Shown: positions 31,396-40,299 of the stretch, piece by piece
Numbering within the stretch: position 1 is the first letter of the stretch
Layout: each line of letters starts with the position of its first letter
DNA from: Lysobacter sp. cf310
Lineage (GTDB): Bacteria; Pseudomonadota; Gammaproteobacteria; Xanthomonadales; Xanthomonadaceae
Assembly: GCF_900114355.1 (NCBI RefSeq)
Contig: NZ_FOSS01000004.1
Location: 26,238-90,237, forward strand
Direction: 5' to 3'
Length of the DNA: 64,000 nucleotides
Notes under the pieces: model-generated
The model's database searches: none
What the model saw: only the letters and a program-made list of their open reading frames with translations
What the model was told of the DNA's origin: nothing
Made by a program: the position numbers and the translations under genes

Positions 31396-32607
31396 GTGTC
31401 GCTTGAGTCGTTGCCGCCCCCGCCCATGCCCGCGCTGGCGATCCGCGCGTACACCGCGACCACCGCCCTGGGCCGCGGTCGCGAGGCCCAGGCCCAGGCC
31501 CTGCGCGAACGCCGCGGCGGTCTGCGCCGCAACGACTTCGGGCCCGATCCGCTGGACTGCTGGATCGGCCGCGTCGACGGTCTGGAAACCCTGGCCCTGC
31601 CGGCCGAACTGGCCGACTGGGACTGCCGCAACAACCGCCTGGCCTGGCTGGCCCTGAACCAGGACGGCCTGCCCGAAGCCCTGGCCGCGCTGGTCGCGCG
31701 CCGCGGCGCCGAGCGCGTGGCGGTGGTGCTGGGCACCTCCACGGCCAGCATCGGCGCCACCGAGGACGCCTATACGCGCCTGGTCGACGGCCAGTTCCCC
31801 GCCGATCTGGCGCGCGCCGAAGTCCATCAGCCGCATTCGCTGGGCGGTTTCGTGCAGCGCGCCACCGGCCTGCGCGGCCCCTGCGTGACCGTGGCCACCG
31901 CCTGTTCGTCCAGCGCCAAGGTGTTCGCCCAGGCCGCGCGCCTGATCGCCACCGGTTACGCCGATGCGGCCCTGGTCGGCGGCGTCGACACCTTGTGCGG
32001 CAGCGTGCTGTTCGGCTTCAACTCGCTGCAGCTGGTCGCCAGCGAACCCTGCAAGCCCTTCGACGCCGCGCGCGTGGGCCTGTCGCTGGGCGAAGCGGGC
32101 GGCTACGCCCTGATCGAGCGCGTCGACGGCGACGACGCCGGCGCGCTGCAATTGCGCGGCTACGGCGAATCCAGCGACGCCCACCACATGTCCGCGCCGC
32201 ACCCGCAAGGCCTGGGCGCGCAGCTGGCGATGCGCGACGCGCTCGCGCGCGCCGGTATCGACGCGGGCCAGGTCGGCTATCTCAACCTGCATGGCACCGC
32301 CACGCCGGCCAACGACCAGGCCGAGGCGATCGCGGTGGCCGCGCTGTTCCCCGCCAGCCTGCACGCCAGCTCGACCAAGGGCTGGACCGGCCACACCCTG
32401 GGCGCGGCCGGGATCGTCGAATCGGCGATCGCGCTGCTGGCGCTGGAGCGCGGCGAATTGCCCGGCATCCTCAACAGCGTCGTGCCCGATCCGGCGTGCG
32501 GCCCGCAGATCCGTTTCGACAATGCGCACAGCCCGATCCGTTACGCGATGAACAACTCCTTCGGTTTCGGCGGCAACAACTGCTCGCTGGTGTTCGGCCG
32601 CGCATGA
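31396..32607 (+). CDS. Beta-ketoacyl-ACP synthase of the aryl-polyene cluster
   Basis: A 403-residue FabF-type ketosynthase that would extend the aryl-polyene chain with malonyl-ACP. The catalytic residues are Cys170 (TACSSS), His299 (HGTATPAND) and His333 (GHTLGAAG). The GTG at 31396 has GGAG seven bases upstream; an ATG at 31426 would give 393 residues. Followed at a four-base overlap by a shorter ketosynthase relative, as in other aryl-polyene loci, so the two may form a heterodimer. First gene of the KS-KS'-GT2-antiporter unit. Confidence 0.93.
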   Translation: MSLESLPPPPMPALAIRAYTATTALGRGREAQAQALRERRGGLRRNDFGPDPLDCWIGRVDGLETLALPAELADWDCRNNRLAWLALNQDGLPEALAALVARRGAERVAVVLGTSTASIGATEDAYTRLVDGQFPADLARAEVHQPHSLGGFVQRATGLRGPCVTVATACSSSAKVFAQAARLIATGYADAALVGGVDTLCGSVLFGFNSLQLVASEPCKPFDAARVGLSLGEAGGYALIERVDGDDAGALQLRGYGESSDAHHMSAPHPQGLGAQLAMRDALARAGIDAGQVGYLNLHGTATPANDQAEAIAVAALFPASLHASSTKGWTGHTLGAAGIVESAIALLALERGELPGILNSVVPDPACGPQIRFDNAHSPIRYAMNNSFGFGGNNCSLVFGRA

Positions 32608-33383
32608 CCGCCCTCGCCTACATCGAAGGCCTCGCCTATTGGAGCCGCGGCCTGCCCTCGTGGAGCGCGGCGCGCGACTACGCCGGCGGCGCCGAGGCGC
32701 TGGCCGACGCGCCCGCGCGGCCGTCGCCGCAGCTGCTGCCGGCCAACGAGCGCCGACGCGCGCCGGAAACCGTGGCGGTGGCGCTGGACGTCGCGCTCGC
32801 CGCCTGTCAGGCCGCGGGGCGCGACCCGGCCACGCTGGCCTCGGTGTTCGCCTCCGCGCACGGCGACCTGGCGATCACCGACTACATGTGCGCGACCCTG
32901 GCCGCGGATCCGCGCGCGATCTCGCCCACCCGCTTCCACAACTCGGTGCACAACGCCGCGGCCGGCTACTGGACCATCGGCGCCGGCTGCATGCGCGCCG
33001 CCACCGCGATCAGCGCCGAGCGGGCCAGCTTCGCCCAGGGCCTGATCGAGGCGATGGCGCAGTTGGGCGACGATGCCGAGGCGGTGCTGCTGGTGGGCTA
33101 CGACGGCGAAGCCAGCGGCGCGCTGGCCACGGTCGCGCCCAGCGTCGGCCTGCTCGGCGGTGCGCTGGTGCTGTCGCGCACGCCGCGCGCGGGCGCGGTG
33201 CGCATGCGTGCGCAGCTGCGCGACGGCGCGGCCGATGCCGGCGGCGCGCTCACGCGACGTTCGCAGGGCAATGCGATGGCGGCGATGCTGCCGCTGTTCG
33301 ACGCGCTGGCAGACGCGAGCGCGCGCGTGCGCCTGGCCGCGGGCGCCGGCCGCGTGCTGGAACTGGAGCTCGCCCATGACTGA
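32604..33383 (+). CDS. Ketosynthase-like partner (chain-length-factor type)
   Basis: A 259-residue protein of the short beta-ketoacyl synthase N-like type (ketoacyl-synt_2), overlapping the preceding ketosynthase by ATGA. It retains parts of the thiolase fold (SVFASAHGDLAITDYM, SPTRFHNSVHNAAAGYW) but no clear catalytic cysteine, so it is probably a structural partner of the preceding enzyme. Homologues are standard in aryl-polyene and xanthomonadin clusters. Confidence 0.88.
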   Translation: MTALAYIEGLAYWSRGLPSWSAARDYAGGAEALADAPARPSPQLLPANERRRAPETVAVALDVALAACQAAGRDPATLASVFASAHGDLAITDYMCATLAADPRAISPTRFHNSVHNAAAGYWTIGAGCMRAATAISAERASFAQGLIEAMAQLGDDAEAVLLVGYDGEASGALATVAPSVGLLGGALVLSRTPRAGAVRMRAQLRDGAADAGGALTRRSQGNAMAAMLPLFDALADASARVRLAAGAGRVLELELAHD

Positions 33384-34203
33384 GTCCGGGCGCCCGGAAC
33401 GCGACAGCATCGCGGTGGTGATCCCCGCGCTCAACGAATCCCTGCGCATCCGCGAGACCGTGCTCGGCGCGCTCGCGCATTGCCCGAACGTGATCGTGGT
33501 CGACGACGGCTCCGACGACGGCACCGCCGAATGCATCGCCGATCTGCCGGTGACCCTGCTGCGCCACCCGCAGCGCATGGGCAAGGGCGCGAGCCTGCGC
33601 GACGGTTTCCGCGAGGCGCTGCGGCGCGGCTATGCCGGCGTACTGACCATGGACGGCGACGGCCAGCACGACCCCGCCGATCTGCCGCGCCTGCTGGCCA
33701 GCGCGCAACGCCATCCGGGCTGCATCGTGATCGGCGCGCGTTTGCGCAAGCGCGCCTCGGCGCCGGTGTATCGGCGCCTGGCCAACGAATTCGGCGACTG
33801 GGGCATAGGCTGGGGCTGCGGCTACCGCATCGCCGACAGCCAGAGCGGCCAGCGCTATTACCCGGCGGCGGTGTGCGCGCTGGACCAGGTGCCCGGCGAG
33901 GACTTCGTGTTCGAGGCGCAGATCCTGATCTCGGCCGCGCGCCGGCTCGGCACCGGCGTGGTCTCGGTTCCGATCGAATCGCGCTATCAGCAGGCCGACA
34001 CCGAGGTGCGCTTCCGCAAGAGCCACTTCCGCCCGCTGCGCGATCTGTACCGCATCACCTCGCACGTGGTCGCCCAGGTCTGGGGCTACGGCGACGTGAT
34101 CGAGGAATACTGGCGCACCCGCGCGGCCGTGCCGGTGATCGACGACCCCAGCGGCGAATTCGCCGCCCGCCGCGAACGCGACCTGCCCGCCGAGCCGCGC
34201 TGA
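33376..34203 (+). CDS. GT2-family glycosyltransferase
   Basis: A 275-residue glycosyltransferase with the GT-A nucleotide-sugar signature: IPALNESLRIRE, VVDDGSDDGTAE and the DxD-type MDGDGQHDPADL. No membrane anchor is apparent. It overlaps the ketosynthase partner by eight bases. In enterobacterial aryl-polyene clusters a GT2 domain is fused to the acyltransferase (ApeJ-type); here it is separate. It probably glycosylates the pigment carrier lipid. Confidence 0.9.
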   Translation: MTESGRPERDSIAVVIPALNESLRIRETVLGALAHCPNVIVVDDGSDDGTAECIADLPVTLLRHPQRMGKGASLRDGFREALRRGYAGVLTMDGDGQHDPADLPRLLASAQRHPGCIVIGARLRKRASAPVYRRLANEFGDWGIGWGCGYRIADSQSGQRYYPAAVCALDQVPGEDFVFEAQILISAARRLGTGVVSVPIESRYQQADTEVRFRKSHFRPLRDLYRITSHVVAQVWGYGDVIEEYWRTRAAVPVIDDPSGEFAARRERDLPAEPR

Positions 34204-34238
34204 GCGCGCGAGCGCGTCCGACACCGGAAGCCGCACCG

Positions 34239-35489
34239 ATGACCCATACCCTGCTGCTGCAACTGCTGGTGATCCTGGTGGTGGCGCGCGCTTGCGGCGC
34301 GGTGCTGAAGCGCTTCGGCCAACCCGCGGTGGTCGGCGAGATGGCGGCCGGTTTCGTGCTCGGGCCGGTGGTGTTCGGCGCGGTGCTGCCCGAGGCGCAT
34401 GCGGCCTTGTTCGCGCCGGCCTCGCTGCCGGCATTGGGCTCGTTGTCGACCTTGGGGCTGGTGTTGTTCATGTTCATCGTCGGCGCCGAACTGCGCGCGC
34501 CCGACGGCGTGCGCGCGCAGTTGCGCGAGGCCGGCGCGGTCGGTCTGTTCGGCGTGCTGCTGCCGGTGATCCTGGGCATCGCGGTGTCGCCCTGGCTGCA
34601 TCCGCTGGCGCCGGCCGGCGTCGGCTTCTGGCCGTTCGCGCTGTTCATGGCCGCGGCGATGTCGATCACCGCTTTCCCGGTGATGGCGCGCATCCTCAAG
34701 GACCGCGGCCTCAGCCAGACCCGTCTGGGCCGGCTCGCGCTGGGCTCGGCCGCGATCGCCGACGTGTTCGCCTGGATCGTGCTGGCGCTGGTGGTGGCCC
34801 TGGTCGGCAGCGGCGAAGGCGTCTGGGGTTTCGCCAAGATCTGCATCGGCCTGCTGGCGCTGCTGGCCCTGGCCTTCGGCGTGCTCAAGCCCGCCTACGC
34901 GGCCCTGCTGCGCCGCTATGCGCCCGACGGCCATCCCTCGGTGGCGATGCTGGCCGCGCTGGTGATCGGCCTGCTCGCTTGCGCCGCGCTGACCGAATGG
35001 CTGGGCCTGCACGCGGTGTTCGGCGCCTTCGTGTTCGGCGCCTGCCTGCCGCGCGACGACCGTCTGCTGCGCACCCTGACCGAGCGCCTGGAATACGCGG
35101 CGGTGGTGATCCTGATGCCGATCTTCTTCGCCCTGGCCGGCCTCAACACCCGCGCCGAGGCCTTCGTCGGCGCCGGCCTGGGCGCCTTGGCGCTGATCCT
35201 GGTGGTGGCGGTGGCCGGCAAGATCGCCGGCGGCGCGCTGGGCGCGCGCATCGCCGGCTACGGCTGGCGCGACAGTCTGGCCACCGGCGCGCTGATGAAC
35301 GCGCGCGGGCTGATGGAACTGATCGTGATGAAGGTCGGCCTGGACGCGGGCCTGATCGGACCGGAACTGTTCACCATGCTGCTGGCGATGGCGATCGCGA
35401 CCACGGTGATGACCTCACCGCTGTTGAGCCTGTTCGCCGGTCGTGCGGCTAGCGCGGACGCGCCGCGCGCGCAGGGCACGCGGCGCTAG
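34239..35489 (+). CDS. CPA2-family cation/proton antiporter
   Basis: A 416-residue membrane protein with about 12 helices of the Na+/H+ exchanger (CPA2/KefB-like) fold: QPAVVGEMAAGFVLGPVVFG, LGLVLFMFIVGAEL, and ITAFPVMARILKDRGLSQTRLGRLALGSAAIADVFAWI broken here only for description of two adjacent helices. It lies 35 bases after the GT2 gene in the same unit. No regulatory C-terminal TrkA domain is present. Its place in a pigment operon may reflect a need for ion homeostasis or be incidental. Confidence 0.9.
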   Translation: MTHTLLLQLLVILVVARACGAVLKRFGQPAVVGEMAAGFVLGPVVFGAVLPEAHAALFAPASLPALGSLSTLGLVLFMFIVGAELRAPDGVRAQLREAGAVGLFGVLLPVILGIAVSPWLHPLAPAGVGFWPFALFMAAAMSITAFPVMARILKDRGLSQTRLGRLALGSAAIADVFAWIVLALVVALVGSGEGVWGFAKICIGLLALLALAFGVLKPAYAALLRRYAPDGHPSVAMLAALVIGLLACAALTEWLGLHAVFGAFVFGACLPRDDRLLRTLTERLEYAAVVILMPIFFALAGLNTRAEAFVGAGLGALALILVVAVAGKIAGGALGARIAGYGWRDSLATGALMNARGLMELIVMKVGLDAGLIGPELFTMLLAMAIATTVMTSPLLSLFAGRAASADAPRAQGTRR

Positions 35490-35499
35490 GACGCCAATC

Positions 35500-35991
35500 T
35501 CAGTTGCGCGGCGGCGCGGGCGGCGCGGGCGGCGGTGGCGCGGTCGGGCCCGGATCGCTGAGCGGCGGCGGATTGGCGACCCAGATCGCGACGCCGTGGC
35601 CGTACTTCTGACGCGGCGTGATGTCGATGCCGACGCCGCCGGAACTGAAGCTGCGACCGCCGTAACGGCCGCCACCGGCGCCGACGCTGACCCCGCCGCC
35701 GCCGTAGCCGTCCTCGGTGCCCTGGAACAGCACGCCGTTGGCGCCGAGCTTGGCGGCTTCGGTGCGCAGCTTGCCGATCACCGAGTTCATCTTGTTCTGT
35801 TCGCCGTAGGTGAACGCACCGCTGTTGCTCTGGAGCATGGCGATCTGCTCGTAGGAGCCCGGCGGCGGCGCGAAGTACACGCGCACCTGAGCCGGATCGA
35901 TCGGCGGCCGCGGCGAGCCGACCAGGACGTGCGAACTGGCGCAGGCGGCCAGCATCGGAATCAGCAGGGCGAGAGCGAGATGACGGCGCAT
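35500..35991 (-). CDS. Putative lipoprotein with glycine- and proline-rich tail
   Basis: A 163-residue product with a lipobox (MLAAC, Cys17). The core (ARVYF-type APPPGSYEQIAML, LRTEAAKLGANGVLFQG) resembles small DUF4156-like outer-membrane lipoproteins, but this is not certain. A Gly-rich stretch (YGGGGVSVGAGGGRYGG) and a Pro-rich C terminus follow. It is convergent with the antiporter (10-base gap) and downstream of the FabG-like gene, but a 113-base gap separates them, so it may not be part of the pigment operon. Confidence 0.7.
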   Translation of the reverse strand: MRRHLALALLIPMLAACASSHVLVGSPRPPIDPAQVRVYFAPPPGSYEQIAMLQSNSGAFTYGEQNKMNSVIGKLRTEAAKLGANGVLFQGTEDGYGGGGVSVGAGGGRYGGRSFSSGGVGIDITPRQKYGHGVAIWVANPPPLSDPGPTAPPPPAPPAPPRN

Positions 35992-36104
35992 GGCGCGACT
36001 CCGCGGGTGGACGGTTGCGGCCATGCTACCCCCGACCCGGTGAGGCGGGGTGACGGCGCGCCGAACGGGCGCGGCGGGCCGACGGGTGGAGCCGGCCTCG
36101 CGGC

Positions 36105-36845
36105 CTAGCCCATGCCGCCGTTGATCCCGATCACTTGGCCGTTGATGTAGCCGGCCGCATCCGAGCACAGGAAACCGACCAGGGCCGCGACCTCGTCCGG
36201 ACGGCCGGCGCGGCCGGCCGGCACCAGCTGGCGCAAGGTCTCGGGCGGAAACGCGTCGGCGGCCATGCGGCCTTCGATCACGCCCGGCGCGACCACGTTG
36301 ACGGTGATCCCGCGCGAGGCCATTTCGCGCGCCAGCGACATCGAGGCGCCGTGCAGGCCGGCCTTGGCCGCGGCGTAATTGGTCTGGCCGCGATTGCCCA
36401 GCACCGCCGCCACCGACGACACGCTCACGATGCGGCCCCAGCGCGTGCGCGCCATCGGCAGCAGCAGCGGCTGGGTCACGTGGAAGAAGCCGTGCAGCGA
36501 AATGTCGATCACGCGCTTCCACTGCGCATCGCTCATGCCGGCCATCGGCGCATCGTCGTGCACACCGGCGTTGTTGACCACGACCTGGATCGGGCCGTCG
36601 GCCAACAGCCCTTCGATCGCCGCGCGCGCGGCCTCGCCATCGGCGACATCGAAGACCACCGCCTGGGCGCTGCCGCCGGCCTCGCGGATCGCCGCGACCG
36701 TGGCCGCGGCGCGTTCGGAATTGGCGTTGGCGTGCACGATCACGTGCAGGCCGTCGGCGCCCAGGCGCGCGCAGATCGCCGCGCCGAGATCGCCGCTGCC
36801 GCCGGTGACCAGGGCGCGGCGGGCAGTGGAGGACGGCTGGCTCAT
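36105..36845 (-). CDS. 3-oxoacyl-ACP reductase (FabG-like) of the aryl-polyene cluster
   Basis: A 246-residue short-chain dehydrogenase that reduces the 3-oxo group after each chain extension. It has the nucleotide motif TGGSGDLG, VNNAGVH, catalytic Ser in SVSSVAAVLG, Tyr/Lys in YAAAKAG and the C-terminal NGQVIGINGG. It corresponds to ApeQ in aryl-polyene clusters. Start at 36845 (MSQPSSTARRALVTGG). Last pigment gene of the minus unit, 128 bases after the preceding gene. Confidence 0.92.
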   Translation of the reverse strand: MSQPSSTARRALVTGGSGDLGAAICARLGADGLHVIVHANANSERAAATVAAIREAGGSAQAVVFDVADGEAARAAIEGLLADGPIQVVVNNAGVHDDAPMAGMSDAQWKRVIDISLHGFFHVTQPLLLPMARTRWGRIVSVSSVAAVLGNRGQTNYAAAKAGLHGASMSLAREMASRGITVNVVAPGVIEGRMAADAFPPETLRQLVPAGRAGRPDEVAALVGFLCSDAAGYINGQVIGINGGMG

Positions 36846-36973
36846 GCGCAGGGCTCGCGGCGGCGGAAACCGCGATTGTCCCCGCAGCGCGGCTGCGGCG
36901 GAAGCGCCCTGCGCGGACATGGCGGCGTGCGCACTCGCGTCGCGACCGTGCCTGCGGCCCGGCGCGCGCCGGC

Positions 36974-37459
36974 TCAGTACGGCGCGAAGCCCTCCGGATA
37001 CGGCGGATCGCCGTCGTCGCCGTGGGTGTTCGCGGTCTGCGCCAGGGTCTGGGTGACGATCGCGCCGGTGTCGCTGCAGGCCAGCTGCTGGGTGCCTTCC
37101 CACACCGCCCAGTCCTCGCCGTTGCCGTCCAGCACCACGATCCAGAACTGCAGCGTGCGCTGCGCGTAAGGCTCCATCCGCATCGAGGGCGGATCCACGA
37201 AACTCAGCGTGACCGCGCCGCTGTCGTCCTGGCTCTCGTTCCAGCCGTTGAACACCGTCGACTGGCCGTGCACCAGCTGGAACAGGTCGGTCCAGGTGTC
37301 GGGTTCCATGCCCTCGACGTAGGGACGATCGGTGCGCTCGATCCAGTTCAGACGCGCGTTGTCGCGCTCTTCCAGGGCGATGCGCAGGGTGAAGCGATGG
37401 CCGAACTGGCCGTCGGCCTGGTACGGCTCCACGCTCAGCAATTCGAATTCGATGCTCAT
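36974..37459 (-). CDS. Unrecognised 161-residue protein within the pigment operon
   Basis: A soluble protein with no signal peptide or membrane helix. It has a beta-rich amphipathic character and several acidic, tryptophan-rich segments (LNWIERTDRPYVEG, TWTDLFQLVHGQSTVFNGWN, LQFWIVVLDGNGEDWAVWEG). No catalytic motif or family was recognised. It sits between the second dehydratase and the FabG-like reductase in the same direction, but is separated by 76 and 128 bases. It could be an inserted gene unrelated to pigment or a cluster-specific accessory factor. Confidence 0.75.
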   Translation of the reverse strand: MSIEFELLSVEPYQADGQFGHRFTLRIALEERDNARLNWIERTDRPYVEGMEPDTWTDLFQLVHGQSTVFNGWNESQDDSGAVTLSFVDPPSMRMEPYAQRTLQFWIVVLDGNGEDWAVWEGTQQLACSDTGAIVTQTLAQTANTHGDDGDPPYPEGFAPY

Positions 37460-37535
37460 GGCGGTTCTCCGGTAGCGGCGGCGCGGACGCGCGCGACATC
37501 TACCTGGAACGCGCCGCCGTCGGCGCTGTGAACGC

Positions 37536-37967
37536 TCAGTCCGGGCGCAGCATCACCGCGGCGCGGCCGGACGCTAGCAGGACGCCCTGGTGATGCAGGG
37601 CGAACTCGTACTGCCAGCTGTCGCCGGCGTCGACCAGCTTGCGTGCCTGCGCCTCGATCGCGCCGGCCAGATCGTCGATGCGCGCCACGCGCAGTTCGAC
37701 GCCGCGCAAGGCGACCAGCAAGCCCGGACGCGCGATCTCGCCGGCCGCGCGCGCGAGCAGTCCGCCGTGCACCGCCATCGCCTGCGCGCCGTACTCGCAC
37801 AGGTGCAGCGCGCGCAGGCGGTCGTGGCTGCGCAACGGATGGGTGGGATCGCGATGCCCGTGGCTGCGCAGACGAATGGCGTCGGCGTCCCAGTCCAACA
37901 CCTCCTCCCACAGGCACATCGTGCCCTGGTGCGGAATCAGCGCGGCGATCTGCTCACGGCTGCGCAT
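37536..37967 (-). CDS. Hotdog-fold 3-hydroxyacyl-ACP dehydratase-like protein (ApeP-type)
   Basis: A 143-residue hotdog protein. It starts MRSREQIAALIPHQGTMCL, where His13 matches the catalytic histidine of the FabA/FabZ fold, and Glu58 in LCEYGAQAM is the acidic partner. It would dehydrate the 3-hydroxyacyl intermediate to give the polyene double bonds. Matches the ApeP member of aryl-polyene clusters by position next to MMPL exporter and reductase. It overlaps the exporter gene by 14 bases. Confidence 0.87.
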   Translation of the reverse strand: MRSREQIAALIPHQGTMCLWEEVLDWDADAIRLRSHGHRDPTHPLRSHDRLRALHLCEYGAQAMAVHGGLLARAAGEIARPGLLVALRGVELRVARIDDLAGAIEAQARKLVDAGDSWQYEFALHHQGVLLASGRAAVMLRPD

Positions 37968-40299
37968 CGGCGCGCTCCCGCATCGTCGCCGGCTCGCGCA
38001 CGATCAACAGCGCGAGCACGAAGTTGAACGCCACGCCCAGCGCCACCGTGGCGCCGATCGCGCGCAGCACCGGGATCGACGAGGACGCCAGCAGCGCGAA
38101 CACCAGCAAGGTGGTCAGGCTGCAGACGATCACTGCGTGCAGGGTGCGCAGCTGTTCGGCGTAGTCGTCGCCGGCGTGGTCGAAGAACAGCGCGTAATCC
38201 AGGCCCAGGCCGGCGGCCAGGATCAGCGCGACCAAATGGAACAGATTGAGCTCGATGCCCAGCCCGCGCAGCACCGCCAGGATCAGCAGGGTGGTCAACG
38301 CCATCGGCGCCAGCACCCGCAGCACCCGCCGCGGCGAGCGCAGCGCGACCCACACCGTCAGCGCCAGCAGCACCGCCGCCAGGCCCAGGGCCAGCAGCAC
38401 GCGCCCGCGGTAGGCGGCGACCAGCGATTCGGAGGCCTGCTTGAGGTCCAGCAGCTGGGCGCCGTGCGCGGCGGCCACGCGCGCGACCGCGGCCGGATCG
38501 TTCAAGCCGTTCAACGAGACCAGCGCGGTGGCGTGGCCGGGACGCTGCAGCAAGAGGCCGGCGACGCTGGCCGCGAGCGGCGTGCCGTCCAGATCGGCGG
38601 CGATCAGCGGCGGTGCACTGCGCGCGGCGGCGACGTCGGCGGCGAAACCGGCGAAGGCGTCGGCACGGAACGGGCTATCGGCGACCGCGGCGGCCAGCGC
38701 CGTGTCCAGGGTCGCCGCGCCCGGCAGTTTGATCTGGCGCGCGCGCTGGGTGGCCGCGCTGGGCAGATAGCGCGCGGCGAGGTCGTAGCCGGCGATCGCG
38801 CCCTGCGCGCGCAAGGTTTGCAGCGCCGGCAGCAGGCGTTCGGACGCGCGCAGCGCGGCTTCGGCGTCGCCGGCCTCCAGCGCGATCACATAACGCACGT
38901 CGGGCGCGCCCAGCTCGCCGCGCAACTGCGCGTCGCGCGCGAGCGCGTCGGCCGGCACCGGGGTGAGCTTGGCCAGATCGTTCTGCCAGAACGCGCCCGG
39001 CGCCAGCCAGGCCACGCCCAGCGCGAGCGCGGCCAGCGCCAGCATCGCCGGTGCGCGCAGCCGCGGCAGCCGCGCCAGCGCCGCCCAGGCGCGCGCCAGC
39101 CAGGCCGAATCGGCGGCGTCGCGCGGCGAGGGATCGATCAGCGCCGGCAGCAGGAAGCGCGTGGTCAGCGCGGCCGTGCCCAGACCGACGATGGTGAACA
39201 CCGCCAGCTGCTTGAGCCCGTCCACGCCCGAGACCAGGAAGGTCAGATAGGCGATGCAGGTCGAGGCCACGCCGGTGCCCAGGGTCGGCCACAGCGCGCG
39301 CGCGCTGGCCCAGGGCGACAGGCCCGGCCGCTGATGGCTGAACAGATGGATCGGATAATCCTGAGCCACGCCGATCAAGGTGAAACCGAAGGCGACGGTG
39401 ATGCCGTGCACGCCATCGAACATCAGCGCGACCGCGCCCAGACCGGCCAGACCGGCGCTGGCCAGCGGCAGGCCGCCCAGCAGCGGCGCCTTCCAGCTGC
39501 GATAGGCCAGCCACAGCAGCAGCACGAACACCAGGCTGTCGATGGTGCCGATCAGGCTGGCCTCGCGCGCAGTGCGGCCGCCGATCTCGACCGAGAACGC
39601 GCCCGGCCCGCTCAGCGTGAGCTGCGCCTGGGATGCGCCGCGCGCCTGCGCGAAGGCGGCGCGGATCGCGTCCACCGCGGCCTGCTGGCCGGTGGGATCG
39701 AAGCCGGCCGCGCGCGTTTCCAGCGCCAGCAACGCCTCGCGGCCGGCGCGGTCGAACCAGACCCCGTGCAGGCGCTGCGGCGCGTTCGCCGGCTGCCAGG
39801 CCTCGGCCAGCTTCAGGGTTTCCAGGGTGGGATCGTTGGGCAGCAGCGGCTCCAGCATCGCCGAGGCCGGCGAGCCCAGGTCCTGCACGCGCGCCTGCAG
39901 CTCCTCGCCCAGATAGGCGGCGTCGAAGGCCTGCGTGTCCAAGGTCGGCGACAGCAGATAGCGATACGGGCGCAGGCGTTCGGGAATCGCGTCCAGGCCG
40001 AGGTCGGCGCCGTTGGCGACCAGCTTGAACTCCGGCTTGGCCGCGAGCGCGGCGCGCATCGCCTGCGACTGCGCGGCCAGCGCTTGCGGCGTGTCGCCGG
40101 CCAGCGCCACCAGCAGCAGCCGCGAACCCGGGCCTTCGCCGAGCTCGTCGATCAGCAGCTTCTGCGCGGGCGTGCGCGCGCTGGGCATGAAACGGCGCAG
40201 ATCGCCGCTAAGTTCCAGATGGCGGCTGATCGCCCAGCCCGCGAGCGCGAGCGCGGCCAGCCACAACAGCGCGAGGCCGAGACGGCGCGCTGGCGTCAT
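37954..40299 (-). CDS. MMPL-family exporter
   Basis: A 781-residue RND-superfamily (MMPL) transporter with two repeats of about six helices each separated by large periplasmic loops. Helix-rich segments occur at about residues 5-22, 245-400 and 620-765, and YPIHLFSHQRP and GLDYALFFDHAGDDY mark the two pore-helix regions. In aryl-polyene clusters this protein (ApeM-type) is thought to move the lipid-linked pigment from the inner membrane. Start at 40299 overlaps the stop of the LolA-like gene by four bases. Confidence 0.92.
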   Translation of the reverse strand: MTPARRLGLALLWLAALALAGWAISRHLELSGDLRRFMPSARTPAQKLLIDELGEGPGSRLLLVALAGDTPQALAAQSQAMRAALAAKPEFKLVANGADLGLDAIPERLRPYRYLLSPTLDTQAFDAAYLGEELQARVQDLGSPASAMLEPLLPNDPTLETLKLAEAWQPANAPQRLHGVWFDRAGREALLALETRAAGFDPTGQQAAVDAIRAAFAQARGASQAQLTLSGPGAFSVEIGGRTAREASLIGTIDSLVFVLLLWLAYRSWKAPLLGGLPLASAGLAGLGAVALMFDGVHGITVAFGFTLIGVAQDYPIHLFSHQRPGLSPWASARALWPTLGTGVASTCIAYLTFLVSGVDGLKQLAVFTIVGLGTAALTTRFLLPALIDPSPRDAADSAWLARAWAALARLPRLRAPAMLALAALALGVAWLAPGAFWQNDLAKLTPVPADALARDAQLRGELGAPDVRYVIALEAGDAEAALRASERLLPALQTLRAQGAIAGYDLAARYLPSAATQRARQIKLPGAATLDTALAAAVADSPFRADAFAGFAADVAAARSAPPLIAADLDGTPLAASVAGLLLQRPGHATALVSLNGLNDPAAVARVAAAHGAQLLDLKQASESLVAAYRGRVLLALGLAAVLLALTVWVALRSPRRVLRVLAPMALTTLLILAVLRGLGIELNLFHLVALILAAGLGLDYALFFDHAGDDYAEQLRTLHAVIVCSLTTLLVFALLASSSIPVLRAIGATVALGVAFNFVLALLIVREPATMRERADAQP

